From Leifsonia xyli (GTDB taxonomy: Bacteria > Actinomycetota > Actinomycetes > Actinomycetales > Microbacteriaceae): a stretch of DNA of 64,000 nt. Positions 45,440 through 55,621 of this stretch are shown in pieces. The stretch lies in the NCBI GenBank assembly GCA_001647635.1, contig CP014761.1:2294001-2358000 (forward strand). The letters are read 5' to 3'. The stretch's first letter is position 1. The number at the start of each line of letters is the position of its first letter. A program made the translations under genes and the position numbers. The notes under the pieces are model-generated. The model did no database searches and was not told where the DNA came from. It saw only the letters and a list, made by a program, of their open reading frames with translations.

Positions 45440-46255
45440 TCACTCGGCGCGCGAGAACTCCGAAGCGCGGGCGACCTGCTCCGGCGTCAGGGCGACGCCC
45501 GTGTAGCGCTCGAACTGCCGAGCCGCCTGAAGCGCGATCACCTCGGCGCCGGTGATGACCGGGGTGCCGGCGGCGCGGGCGGCCGTGATCAGCGGCGTCT
45601 CGGAGGGGAAGGCCACCACGTCGAACACCGTCGCGGCACGATCGATGAACGGCTGCGAGAAGGCGAGCTCCGACTCCTGTTCGCCGCGCATCCCTAGCGG
45701 CGTGACGTTGACGATGACGTCGAAGTCGGGCTCCGGGTCGTCCTGCACCCACCGGTAGTCGTAGCGCTCGGCGAGCGCCGGGCCGGCGTCCGTGTTGCGG
45801 GCCAGTACGGTGAGGTCGTCGAAGCCCGCGCCGCGGAACGCCGCGACGACGGCCTTCGCCATCCCGCCCGACCCGCGGACGAGCACGCTCTGAGAGGGAT
45901 CGACCTCGTGCTCGGCGAGCAGCTGGGCGACCGCTTCGTAGTCGGTGTTGGACGCGGTGAGGAATCCGTCCTCGTTGACGACCGTGTTCACCGACTCGAT
46001 CGCGACAGCCGACGCCTCGAGGTTGTCGACCAGCGGGATGATCGCCTCCTTGAAGGGCATGGACACCGAGCAGCCCCGGATGCCGAGCGCGCGGATGCCG
46101 CACACCGCGCCTTCGAGGTCGTCCGTGGTGAACGCCTTGTAGACGAAGTTCAGACCGAGCTCGTCGTACAGGAAGTTGTGGAACCGCGTACCGATGTTGC
46201 TGGGACGGCCGGCCAGCGAGATGCAGACCTGCATGTCCTTGTTCAGGATGGGCAT
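45440..46255 (-). CDS. shikimate 5-dehydrogenase family protein
   Basis: 271-residue NAD(P)-dependent oxidoreductase of the AroE/quinate dehydrogenase family. It has the catalytic Lys in VSMPFKEAI, the Asp in SNTDYEA, the nucleotide loop VRGSGGMAKAVV, and NVTPLGM. The substrate region (ISLAGRPSNIGTRFHNFLYDEL) differs from true AroE (which has GxPIxHSxSP), so it may be an AroE-like paralogue acting on quinate or a related hydroxy acid rather than the biosynthetic enzyme. Transcribed toward the DUF6458 gene. Confidence 0.85.
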   Translation of the reverse strand: MPILNKDMQVCISLAGRPSNIGTRFHNFLYDELGLNFVYKAFTTDDLEGAVCGIRALGIRGCSVSMPFKEAIIPLVDNLEASAVAIESVNTVVNEDGFLTASNTDYEAVAQLLAEHEVDPSQSVLVRGSGGMAKAVVAAFRGAGFDDLTVLARNTDAGPALAERYDYRWVQDDPEPDFDVIVNVTPLGMRGEQESELAFSQPFIDRAATVFDVVAFPSETPLITAARAAGTPVITGAEVIALQAARQFERYTGVALTPEQVARASEFSRAE

Positions 46256-46276
46256 GCTCCCATCATCGCAGGGGAG

Positions 46277-46930
46277 CTAGCCCTCCGCCCCGGCGACGAT
46301 CGTCCCGATGCCGAGCGCCGCGAGGATGCCGGCGGAGATGCGCTCCAGGGCACGCGTGACACGCGGACGGCGCAGCCACGCGATCATGCGGGAGGCGAGC
46401 AGCGCGACCGCGATCAGGTAGAGCATGCCGATCAGCCCGTCGATCGCGCCGAGGAGGAGGGTCTCGCCGAAGCTCGCGTGCGCCGAGACGAACTGCGGCA
46501 CCACCGCGATGAAGAACAGGCCGACCTTCGGGTTGAGCATGGTGGACAGCATCCCGGCGAGCAGGCTCGACGAGGAGCGGCGGCGCGGAGCGGGCAGCTC
46601 GGCCACGACCTCGCCCTGGCTGCGGCGCGCCTGACGCCGGCCGGCGATGAAGGCGGAGACCCCGAGGTAGAGGAGGTACAGACCGCCCGCGATCTTGACG
46701 ATGCGGAACACCTCGGCCGACTGCTCCAGGAGCGCGGCCAGCCCGAAGCCGACCAGCGCGGCCCACACCAGCGACCCGATGGCCGTGCCCGCCGCCGCCG
46801 CGATGCCGTCGCGCGCCCGGCCCATGCTGTAGCGCAGCACGAGGAAGGTGTCCGGCCCGGGCGTCAGCGCGAGCACCAGGCACAGGCCGGCGAAGGCGAG
46901 CAGCGAGAGGATGGTCATGTGGAAGATCAT
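46277..46930 (-). CDS. LysE family translocator
   Basis: 217-residue exporter with six membrane helices and the family motif LVLALTPGPDTFLVLRYSMGRARDGIAAAAGTAIGS (in pieces) at the N-terminus. The family exports amino acids or homoserine lactones; the substrate is not predictable. Two ATG candidates lie four codons apart (46930 and 46918), neither with a good ribosome site. It is divergent from the ROK regulator, 85 bases between starts. Confidence 0.9.
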   Translation of the reverse strand: MIFHMTILSLLAFAGLCLVLALTPGPDTFLVLRYSMGRARDGIAAAAGTAIGSLVWAALVGFGLAALLEQSAEVFRIVKIAGGLYLLYLGVSAFIAGRRQARRSQGEVVAELPAPRRRSSSSLLAGMLSTMLNPKVGLFFIAVVPQFVSAHASFGETLLLGAIDGLIGMLYLIAVALLASRMIAWLRRPRVTRALERISAGILAALGIGTIVAGAEG

Positions 46931-47015
46931 AGGGATCGGGGTGTCACCTGATCGCGGGGTGGACGATTGCGTTCACAGCTTGACTCCAACACGTCGATCG
47001 TTCACGCTTGTCGTC

Positions 47016-48206
47016 ATGACCGCCACTCAGGGGCTGATCCCCCGTGGCGCACGCAATCCCGGGTCGCAAGGCGCCTTGCGGCATCTGAACCAGGAACGAC
47101 TCGTCGAGTTCCTCCTGGCCCACGGACCGTCGACCCAGGCAGAGCTGGCGCGCGGGACCGGCCTGTCCACCGCCACCGTGTCCAACATCGTCCGCGACAT
47201 GGCGGCGAAGGGCGTCGTCGCGACCAGTCCGGTCACCTCCAGCGGCCGCCGCGCGCTGCTCGTGCAGCTCACCGACACCGGCGACATCGCGGTCGGCGTG
47301 GACTTCGGCCGGCGCCACGTGCGTATTGTCCTCTCCACCCTCGGCTACGACGTGATCGCCGAGGAGCAGGTCGCCCTCGAGCCCGGCTACGACGTGCTCG
47401 GCGCGGTGGAGGAGGCGGCGCGGCTGCTCGACCGGATGCTGGCCGACGGCGGTCACGACCGGGAGTCCGTGCTCGCCGTCGGCGTCGGTATCCCGGGCCC
47501 GATCGACCGGCGCACCGGCACGGTGCTGCAGGGCGCGATCCTGCCCGAGTGGGTGGGGATCACGCGGCGCGAACTGGAGGATGTGTTCGGCTTCCCGGTC
47601 GTCGTCGACAACGACGCCAATCTCGGCGCGCTCGCCGAGGTCACCTGGGGCGCGAACCGCGGGGAGCGCAACCTGATCTTCGTCAAGATCGGCACCGGGA
47701 TCGGCGCCGGCCTCATCCTGAACGGCCAGCCGTACTACGGGTTCCTCGGCATCACGGGCGAGCTCGGGCACACGCCCGTCGCCGAGCACGGCGTCATCTG
47801 CCGGTGCGGGAACCGGGGCTGCCTCGAGACCGTCGCCTCCACCAGCGTCATGCTGGAGTCGCTCGGCCATGGCACCGGGGGCGGCCTGACGACCGCCGAC
47901 ATCCTGCGTCGCGGCCTCGCTCACGACCCGGCCGTGCTACGCGTCGTGAGCGACGCGGGCACCGCCATCGGCCAGGCGATCGGCAACATCGCCAACGTCA
48001 TCAATCCCGAACTCGTGCTGATCGGCGGGCCCCTGGTCGGCCTCGGGGACGCGCTGCTCGACCCGATCCGGCGCGGCATCCAGCACAACGCGCTGCCGAT
48101 CATCGCCGGCACCACGACCGTGCGCGTGTCGTCGCTGGGCGACCGAGCCGAGTCGTTGGGCGCCGCGGCCATCGTGATCCAGGGCGCACTCTCCGGTAAC
48201 GACTGA
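47016..48206 (+). CDS. ROK family transcriptional regulator (XylR/NagC type)
   Basis: 396 residues. An N-terminal winged helix-turn-helix (STQAELARGTGLSTATVSNIVRDM) is fused to a sugar-kinase-fold ROK domain with GVDFGRRHVRI, GVGIPGPID, VVDNDANLGALAE, KIGTGIGAGLI and the zinc motif CRCGNRGCLE. It is likely the sugar-responsive repressor of the mmsA-mmsB-chvE operon 98 bases downstream; operator-like half-sites occur before both. A TTGACT at 46980-46985 may be its -35. Confidence 0.92.
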   Translation: MTATQGLIPRGARNPGSQGALRHLNQERLVEFLLAHGPSTQAELARGTGLSTATVSNIVRDMAAKGVVATSPVTSSGRRALLVQLTDTGDIAVGVDFGRRHVRIVLSTLGYDVIAEEQVALEPGYDVLGAVEEAARLLDRMLADGGHDRESVLAVGVGIPGPIDRRTGTVLQGAILPEWVGITRRELEDVFGFPVVVDNDANLGALAEVTWGANRGERNLIFVKIGTGIGAGLILNGQPYYGFLGITGELGHTPVAEHGVICRCGNRGCLETVASTSVMLESLGHGTGGGLTTADILRRGLAHDPAVLRVVSDAGTAIGQAIGNIANVINPELVLIGGPLVGLGDALLDPIRRGIQHNALPIIAGTTTVRVSSLGDRAESLGAAAIVIQGALSGND

Positions 48207-48220
48207 CCGTTATCGCATCG

Positions 48221-48243
48221 TTGTCTTCACTATTTGACGACAA
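48221..48243. promoter_or_regulatory. 9-5-9 inverted repeat, candidate ROK operator of the sugar transporter
   Basis: TTGTCTTCA-CTATT-TGACGACAA (one mismatch between arms) sits in the 98-base gap before mmsA. Its right arm overlaps TTGACG (48234-48239), a possible -35. The half-site TTGTCGTCA recurs at 47008-47016 over the ROK start codon, supporting joint and self regulation. Confidence 0.6.
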
Positions 48244-48304
48244 GTGAGAACATAGCGTTTACTACTTAGGCACATCCATTACCCGAGCTCGAACAGGAGC
48301 GACG

Positions 48305-49852
<1,548 letters not shown>

Positions 49853-49854
49853 CC

Positions 49855-51198
49855 ATGACCACGCAGATCGCAGAGAAGAAGAAGTCCGGAGGCATCCGCG
49901 ACCTCGGGAAGATGTTCGGCGGCGGGCAGTCCACAGGTCGCCAGTTCGGCATCCTGGGTGCGCTCGTCATCATCATCCTGTTCTTCCAGGTCGCCACCGG
50001 GGGCAAGACCCTCGACCCGGTGAACCTGATCAACCTCGTCAACCAGAACGTCTACGTCCTGATTCTGGCGATCGGCATGGTCATGGTCATCATCGCGGGC
50101 CACATCGACCTGTCGGTCGGTTCGGTCGCGGCGCTGGTCGGCATCGTGGTCGCGGAGGCGATGACGAACTGGAACGTGCCGTGGCCCCTCGCCATCGTGC
50201 TCGGCCTGCTCGTTGGCGTCGTGATCGGCGCCTGGCAGGGCTGGTGGGTCGCCTACGTCGGCGTCCCCGCGTTCATCGTGACCCTGGCGGGCATGCTCAT
50301 CTTCCGCGGCCTCAACCAGCTGATCGGAAACGCGAACACCATCCCGGTGCCCGACGGCTTCACCTACATCGGCGGCGGCTTCCTCCCCGAGTGGGGCCCG
50401 AACACCGGCTACAACAACTCCACCCTGCTGCTCGGCCTGATCATCGCGGTCGTCATCGCGCTGATGGAGGTCCGGACCCGCCGCAAGCAGACCAAGATGG
50501 GCTCCGAGAAGGCGCCGCTCTGGGTCAGCGTGTTCAAGGTCGTCATCCTCGACGCCGTCGTCGTCTACGCCGCCGTGCTGTTCGGCAGCGGACGGGTGGG
50601 CACCTCGTTCCCCGTCGCCGGTGTGATCCTCGGCGTGCTGATCATCCTCTACTCGTTCATCACGCGGAACACGATCTTCGGTCGTCACATCTACGCGGTC
50701 GGCGGCAACTCGCACGCCGCTGAGCTGTCGGGCGTCAAGATCCGCCGGATCAACTTCTTCGTCATGATGAACATGTCGGTCCTCGCCGCTCTGGCCGGCA
50801 TGATCGCCGTCGCCCGCTCGGTGTCGTCCGGCCCGCAGGACGGCCTCGGCTGGGAGCTCGACGCGATCGCCGCCGTCTTCATCGGTGGTGCCGCGGTCTC
50901 TGGCGGTATCGGTACCGTCGCCGGCTCCATCATCGGTGGTCTGGTCATCGCCGTCCTGAACAACGGCCTCCAGCTGCTCGGCGTCACCTCCGACAAGGTC
51001 CAGATCATCAAGGGCCTGGTCCTGCTCATCGCGGTCGGCATCGACGTCTACTCCAAGCGCCGCGGCGGTCCCTCGCTCATCGGCAGGATGTTCAACCGCG
51101 ACAAGACGCAGCGCATCGACGCCGCGGCTGAGGACAAGCCCGCCGTCCTTCCGACCGGCGACCAGGCCGAGGACTCCTCGAGGTCTCTCACCTCGTAG
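49855..51198 (+). CDS. mmsB: multiple monosaccharide ABC transporter, permease
   Basis: 447-residue inner-membrane permease of the AraH/RbsC type with about 10 helices. Family motifs include IIAGHIDLSVGSVAALVG, GMLIFRGL, YAVGGNSHAAELSGV, DAIAAVFIGGAAVSGG and the late helix GGLVIAVLNNGLQLLG. The start ATG is 2 bases after the mmsA stop. Likely substrates are xylose, glucose, galactose or arabinose. Confidence 0.94.
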   Translation: MTTQIAEKKKSGGIRDLGKMFGGGQSTGRQFGILGALVIIILFFQVATGGKTLDPVNLINLVNQNVYVLILAIGMVMVIIAGHIDLSVGSVAALVGIVVAEAMTNWNVPWPLAIVLGLLVGVVIGAWQGWWVAYVGVPAFIVTLAGMLIFRGLNQLIGNANTIPVPDGFTYIGGGFLPEWGPNTGYNNSTLLLGLIIAVVIALMEVRTRRKQTKMGSEKAPLWVSVFKVVILDAVVVYAAVLFGSGRVGTSFPVAGVILGVLIILYSFITRNTIFGRHIYAVGGNSHAAELSGVKIRRINFFVMMNMSVLAALAGMIAVARSVSSGPQDGLGWELDAIAAVFIGGAAVSGGIGTVAGSIIGGLVIAVLNNGLQLLGVTSDKVQIIKGLVLLIAVGIDVYSKRRGGPSLIGRMFNRDKTQRIDAAAEDKPAVLPTGDQAEDSSRSLTS

Positions 51199-51256
51199 GT
51201 CCCTTTCGCTTCACCTCCTACCTGCAACACCCCACACACAGAGAAAGTAGATAGCA

Positions 51257-52354
51257 ATGCGCAAAATCGCACTCGCGACAGTGGCCGTCGCAGCTGCCAC
51301 CGCGCTCGCCCTGACCGGCTGCTCCGGCAGCGGCCGTGGCGGCTCGGGCGACGGTTCCTCCGCCTCCGGCTTCGCCAAGGACGCCACCATCGGCGTCGCC
51401 CTCCCGACCAAGACGTCGGAGAACTGGGTTCTCGCCGGTGGCCTCTTCGAGGACGGCCTCAAGTCGGCCGGCTTCAAGGGCGACGTGCAGTACGCCGGTG
51501 GCTCGGGTGTCTCCGACCAGCAGTCGCAGATCCAGTCGATGATCACCAACGGCGCCAAGGTCGTCATCATCGGCGCCGTCGACGGTGGCCAGCTCGCCGC
51601 GCAGGCCAAGGCCGCGCACGACGCCGGCGCGACCGTCATCGCGTACGACCGCCTCATCCTCAACACGAACGACGTCGACTACTACGTCGCGTACGACAAC
51701 GAGAAGGTCGGCGAGCTGCAGGGCCAGGCCCTGCTCGACGGCATGGCGAAGAAGTACCCGGGCAAGAAGAACTTCAACATCGAGCTCTTCTCCGGTTCGC
51801 CGGACGACGCCAACTCGAAGGTCTTCTTCGACGGCGCCATGAAGATCCTCGAGCCGAAGATCAAGGACGGCACCCTGAAGGTCGTCTCGGGCCAGACCGA
51901 GATCAAGCAGACCTCCACCCAGGGCTGGCTGCCGGCGAACGCGCAGACCCGCATGGACACCCTGCTCGCCGCCAACTACGGCTCGACCGAGCTCGACGGC
52001 GTCCTGTCGCCGAACGACACCCTGGCCCGCGCCATCATCACCTCGGTGAAGGGTGCTGGCAAGCCCGTCCCGATCGTCACCGGTCAGGACTCCGAGGCCG
52101 AGTCGGTCAAGTCCATCATGGCGGGCGAGCAGTACTCGACCATCAACAAGGACACCCGCAACCTGGTCAAGCAGGCCATCGACATGGTCAAGGACCTGCA
52201 GCAGGGCAAGAAGCCGGCCGTGAACGACGACAAGTCGTACAACAACGGCAAGAAGGTCGTCCCGGCCTACCTGCTGAAGCCGGTCATCGTCACCAAGGAG
52301 AACGCGGCCGAGGCGTACGCCAACGACCCGAGCCTGGAGCCGCTGACCAAGTAA
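51257..52354 (+). CDS. chvE: multiple monosaccharide ABC transporter, sugar-binding lipoprotein
   Basis: 365-residue periplasmic-binding-protein-like lipoprotein. The signal peptide ends at the lipobox LTGC with Cys22, so it is anchored to the outer face of the membrane. A Ser/Gly linker precedes a type I solute-binding domain with ALPTKTSENWVLAGG, YDRLI, DNEKVGELQG, PNDTLARAI and TGQDSEAESVKSI, matching ChvE. AGAAAG precedes the ATG. Last gene of the operon, ended by a strong terminator. Confidence 0.94.
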   Translation: MRKIALATVAVAAATALALTGCSGSGRGGSGDGSSASGFAKDATIGVALPTKTSENWVLAGGLFEDGLKSAGFKGDVQYAGGSGVSDQQSQIQSMITNGAKVVIIGAVDGGQLAAQAKAAHDAGATVIAYDRLILNTNDVDYYVAYDNEKVGELQGQALLDGMAKKYPGKKNFNIELFSGSPDDANSKVFFDGAMKILEPKIKDGTLKVVSGQTEIKQTSTQGWLPANAQTRMDTLLAANYGSTELDGVLSPNDTLARAIITSVKGAGKPVPIVTGQDSEAESVKSIMAGEQYSTINKDTRNLVKQAIDMVKDLQQGKKPAVNDDKSYNNGKKVVPAYLLKPVIVTKENAAEAYANDPSLEPLTK

Positions 52355-52383
52355 CTCCCGTTCGCACGCTCGTGTGAACAATG

Positions 52384-52417
52384 AAAGGGCCCGGAGCGAG
52401 ATCGCTCCGGGCCCTTT
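52384..52417 (+). terminator. strong hairpin terminator after chvE
   Basis: AAAGGGCCCGGAGCGA and TCGCTCCGGGCCCTTT form a perfect 16-bp stem around GA, 30 bases after the chvE stop. A/T-rich stem ends would let it work in both directions, also for a transcript coming from the right. Confidence 0.85.
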
Positions 52418-52468
52418 CCCGATCCGTCCCCCGACTGGATCGGTCCCCCTGGCCGAGACACTGACAGG

Positions 52469-52870
52469 TTAGGGGCGCCGGGCCGGCTGCGGCATCCGGG
52501 CCAGCACGGATTCAGGAGTGCGGCGAAGCGCAGCCCGGTAGTAGCGCACCAGCTCGGAGGCCGCCGGACGCTGGACCGCCATCGCCCCCGCGTCGGTGCG
52601 GCGGGCGGCGAGGTGGTGGCGCCAGGACTCCGCCGCGCAGCGGTGGTCCCACGCCACGGCGGCCGCGGCCTCGAGGGTGCGGCACCACCCGATGAGCTCG
52701 CGGCCCGCGGAGGTCGGCGCCCAGGTGACCACGCGGAACCAGATGTCGGGCCGGTTCGGGTCGCCGAACGCGAACCGCCGGATGACGCCGTACGGCGTGC
52801 CGAGCGCCCCCTGGCGGAGCAGCCACTCGGTGGGCTGCGCATTCGCCACCGGGTGCCAGGATGCGCTCAC
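52469..52870 (-). CDS. hypothetical protein
   Basis: 133-residue protein from a GTG, rich in Arg, Ala and Trp. It contains HPVANAQPTEWLLRQGALGTPYGVIRRF and DIWFRVVTWAPTS, a compact mixed alpha/beta pattern, and a helix with two close His (WRHHLAARR). No signal peptide or membrane helix. I recognise no family. It ends 52 bases from the chvE terminator and starts 44 bases after the protease stop on the same strand. Confidence 0.65.
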   Translation of the reverse strand: MSASWHPVANAQPTEWLLRQGALGTPYGVIRRFAFGDPNRPDIWFRVVTWAPTSAGRELIGWCRTLEAAAAVAWDHRCAAESWRHHLAARRTDAGAMAVQRPAASELVRYYRAALRRTPESVLARMPQPARRP

Positions 52871-52914
52871 GGCGTCACGTTACGGGGCGCCGCCGACACC
52901 CCGGGGTCGCAGGA

Positions 52915-53850
52915 TCAGGCGACGAGCTCCTGCGGCAGCACCACCACATCCACCAGGGCGCCGTTGCGCCAGAGGGTGAGCTCCATCCGGCGCCCGATGG
53001 CCCGCTCGACCATGAGACGCTGCAGGCCGGTCGGGTCGACCACGGGGATGCCGTCGAGAGATACCACGATGTCGCCGGGCCGCGCTCCGGCCTCCGCGGC
53101 CGGGCTGCCGGCCACCACCGTGGCGATGCGGATGCCCATGGGCGCGCCGACCTTCGCGGCCGCCTCCGGAGTCAGCCGGACCTTCGTGCCCGCGACGCCC
53201 AGCCACGCGCGCCGGACACGGCCCGCCGTCTTCAGGGACTCCACGATCTCGAGCGTGCTCGCGTTGATGGGGACCGCGAGCCCCAGGCCGACGCCCGCGA
53301 CGGCGGTGTTGACGCCGACCATCCGGCCGGCGCTGTCGGCGAGCACGCCGCCGCTGTTGCCGGGGTTCAGGGCGGCGTCCGTCTGGATGACCTCGTCGAT
53401 GACGCGTCCCGACGCCGTCGGCAGCGAGCGGCCCAGCGCCGACACGATCCCCGCGGTCACGCTCCCTGCGAGGCCCAGCGGGTTGCCGAGGGCCACGACG
53501 AGCTGCCCGACGTGCAGGCGCGCCGCGTCGCCGAGGCGCAGCGGCGGGGGAGTGGCGCCGCGGGCCCGCAGGACGGCGAGGTCGGAGAGGGGGTCGGTCC
53601 CGACGACGTCGGCGTCCACGGTCGTGCCGTCGGCGAAGGCGAGCTCAGTGCCGGTCGCCCCCGCCACGACGTGGGCGCTGGTGAGCAGGTGCCCGTCGGC
53701 GCTGATGACCGACGCGCTCCCCGCCCCGGCGCCGGAGCGCGTGCGGACGGACACGGCCGCGACCGACGGCAGCACCGTCTCCGCGACCCTCACGACGGCG
53801 GCCGAGTAGGCGTCCAGCGCCGCCCGGTCGTCCACCTCGTCCTCGTACAT
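52915..53850 (-). CDS. S1C (HtrA-like) serine protease with PDZ domain, no membrane anchor
   Basis: 311 residues. The trypsin-like domain (about residues 20-205) has the triad His60 (LTSAHVV), Asp90 (LSDLAVL) and Ser166 (NPGNSGGVL), followed by a PDZ domain (about 215-300; GSPAAEAGARPGDIVVSLDGIPV). Unlike normal actinobacterial HtrA/DegP it has no signal peptide and no membrane helix, so it should be cytoplasmic. The substrate is unknown. Confidence 0.9.
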   Translation of the reverse strand: MYEDEVDDRAALDAYSAAVVRVAETVLPSVAAVSVRTRSGAGAGSASVISADGHLLTSAHVVAGATGTELAFADGTTVDADVVGTDPLSDLAVLRARGATPPPLRLGDAARLHVGQLVVALGNPLGLAGSVTAGIVSALGRSLPTASGRVIDEVIQTDAALNPGNSGGVLADSAGRMVGVNTAVAGVGLGLAVPINASTLEIVESLKTAGRVRRAWLGVAGTKVRLTPEAAAKVGAPMGIRIATVVAGSPAAEAGARPGDIVVSLDGIPVVDPTGLQRLMVERAIGRRMELTLWRNGALVDVVVLPQELVA

Positions 53851-53913
53851 GGCATCAGTGTCGCTCCGGCGAGAGCGTTGTGGCGCGGCGGTTCGCCCAC
53901 GGCGGACGAGGTT

Positions 53914-54219
53914 TCAGGTGAACAGCCGGATGAGCGCCGCGACCACCGCGGCGGCCGGCACCACGACGATGAACGGCACCCGCAGTGCGTACAGGCCGGC
54001 GGCGATGGCGACGGCCGGCAGCCTGGCGTCGAGCTGCAGCGACTGTCCGGCGCCGAGCGTCTGCACGCAGATCAGCGCCGCCAGCAGCGCCGCGGTCAGC
54101 AGGTCGCTGACCCGCGCGACGGTGGGATGGTCGAGCGCCTTGGGCGGGACCAGCCAGCCGACCGCCTTGAGGCCAAGCACGGCGATCGACGCGAGCAGGA
54201 TGACATGCCACGTGGTCAC
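53914..54219 (-). CDS. azlD: AzlD family branched-chain amino acid exporter subunit
   Basis: 101-residue membrane protein with about four helices, typical of AzlD (LKAVGWLVPPKALDHPTVARV). It partners with AzlC to export branched-chain amino acids. The GTG start overlaps the azlC stop as GTGA. Confidence 0.9.
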   Translation of the reverse strand: MTTWHVILLASIAVLGLKAVGWLVPPKALDHPTVARVSDLLTAALLAALICVQTLGAGQSLQLDARLPAVAIAAGLYALRVPFIVVVPAAAVVAALIRLFT

Positions 54220-54956
54220 GGCTCCACCTCCCGCTCCATCGGGATCGCCTCGGGATGCGGCGTGTCGTCGCGGCGGCCGAAGACGTTGAGCACGCCGAGC
54301 ACGATCGCGACGAGCGCGGCGGCGAGCACCGGGAGCCCGGGCATGAGGAACGGTGTCAGCAGCGTGGCGACGAAGCCGCCCGCGACAGCCACCGCCTGCG
54401 TCTGGCGCGCCTTCAGCCGCGGCCACAGCAGGCCGAGGAACGCGGCCGCGGCCGCCGCATCCAGTCCGTACGCCTTGACGTCGCCGATCAGGTTGCCGAG
54501 CAGCGCGCCGGCCAGCGTCATGATGTTCCAGCCGATGAAGACGACCAGACCGGTGACCCAGAACCCGATCCGCTGCGCCCGCGGCTCGGTCTGCGCGGTC
54601 GCGACCGCGGTCGACTCGTCGATGGTGAGCTGAGTGGCACCGGCCCGCCGCCAGAAGCCGGGGCCGATGATGCGCGACAGGCGGAGCGCGTAGAAGGAGT
54701 TGCGCACGCCGAGGAGAGCGGCGCTCGCGATCGCGGTGCCGCCCGCGGCGGCACCACCCGAGGCCAGCACGCCGATCAGCGCGAACTGCGAGCCGCCGCT
54801 GAACATCACGAGGCTGAGGACGCATGCCTGCCAGACGTCGAGCCCGGATGCGGTGGCGAGGGCGCCGAACGAGATGCCGTAGAGAGCGGTCGCGATGCCG
54901 ACGGCCCAGCCGGAGCGGGCCGCGGCGCGTTCCTCGCTGGTCCGTTCCTCAGGCAT
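54216..54956 (-). CDS. azlC: AzlC family ABC-independent amino acid permease
   Basis: 246-residue protein with about six to seven membrane helices. AzlC motifs: AYGISFGALATASGLDVWQA-like start, SLVMFSGGSQFALIGV and LGVRNSFYALRLS, then DESTAVA. Large subunit of the AzlCD exporter. The C-terminus carries a short charged tail. It lies downstream of tetR on the same strand, 31 bases away. Confidence 0.91.
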   Translation of the reverse strand: MPEERTSEERAAARSGWAVGIATALYGISFGALATASGLDVWQACVLSLVMFSGGSQFALIGVLASGGAAAGGTAIASAALLGVRNSFYALRLSRIIGPGFWRRAGATQLTIDESTAVATAQTEPRAQRIGFWVTGLVVFIGWNIMTLAGALLGNLIGDVKAYGLDAAAAAAFLGLLWPRLKARQTQAVAVAGGFVATLLTPFLMPGLPVLAAALVAIVLGVLNVFGRRDDTPHPEAIPMEREVEP

Positions 54957-54987
54957 CGCCTCCCGACATTACCGGTTGGCGGTGGGG

Positions 54988-55533
54988 TCAGCGGAAGAGT
55001 CGGGCGACCAGATGTTCGGCCGTGGAATCGTCCAGCGTCCAGGGGAGGAAGATGACGCGGTAGATGACCGGCGCGATCACGACGTCGAGGATGTCGTCGG
55101 CCGTGACTCCCGAGTCCGGGTAGCGGTCGAGCAGCAGGTTGGCCTCGACGCGGCGGTTGCGCAGGCAGTACGACTGCTGCTCGCCGGCCGCGGATGCGCC
55201 CCCGCGCAGCAGCGCGGCGTTGACCGGCTTGCGGTAGTGCTCGACGATCTCGCGCGTCCACGCCGTCAGGTCGGCGCGCAGGTCGCCGTTGGCCGGCAGG
55301 GGGCGCTCGGGGTCGAGCCGGTAGGTCGCGATGTCGTTGATCAGGGTCGGGAGGTCGCCCCAGCGACGGTAGATGCTGGTCGGGTTGACGCCGGCGCGCT
55401 CGGCGATCATCGGGACGGTGACCTTGTCCTGACCCTTCTCCTCGACGAGCTCTTCGACGGCCGTGCGCACGTTGTGGATGACCGCAGCGCTGCGGCCTCC
55501 CGTGCGCTTGGCCGGTGTGGTCGTCGTTTCCAT
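54988..55533 (-). CDS. TetR family transcriptional regulator
   Basis: 181 residues. The N-terminal helix-turn-helix shows KVTVPMIAERAGVNPTSIYRRWGDLPTLI; the C-terminal ligand domain (YRKPVNAALLRGG to the end) resembles the TetR_C_16-type group. It is divergent from an MFS transporter, with two matched operators in the 88-base gap, so it almost certainly represses that transporter and itself. Confidence 0.92.
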   Translation of the reverse strand: METTTTPAKRTGGRSAAVIHNVRTAVEELVEEKGQDKVTVPMIAERAGVNPTSIYRRWGDLPTLINDIATYRLDPERPLPANGDLRADLTAWTREIVEHYRKPVNAALLRGGASAAGEQQSYCLRNRRVEANLLLDRYPDSGVTADDILDVVIAPVIYRVIFLPWTLDDSTAEHLVARLFR

Positions 55534-55544
55534 GGGAATAGCTT

Positions 55545-55564
55545 AACGCAAATATTGTTGCTTT
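55545..55564. promoter_or_regulatory. TetR operator 1
   Basis: AACGCAA-N6-TTGCTTT, a 7-6-7 inverted repeat with one mismatch. It lies 11 bases from the tetR start and covers the TTGCTT -35 of the MFS promoter. Confidence 0.75.
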
Positions 55565-55586
55565 TTCCTGGACCCGCCTCTATGCT
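55558..55586 (+). promoter_or_regulatory. promoter of the MFS transporter gene
   Basis: TTGCTT (55558-55563), 17-base spacer and TATGCT (55581-55586). The -35 lies inside operator 1 and operator 2 covers the expected start point, a classic repression layout. AAGGAG precedes the ATG. Confidence 0.65.
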
Positions 55587-55590
55587 CGCA

Positions 55591-55610
55591 AAAGCAACCA
55601 AAATTGCTTT
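55591..55610. promoter_or_regulatory. TetR operator 2
   Basis: AAAGCAA-CCAAAA-TTGCTTT, a perfect 7-6-7 inverted repeat of the same design as operator 1, 46 bases away centre to centre, and 12 bases before the MFS ATG. Confidence 0.75.
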
Positions 55611-55621
55611 AAGGAGTCGAC

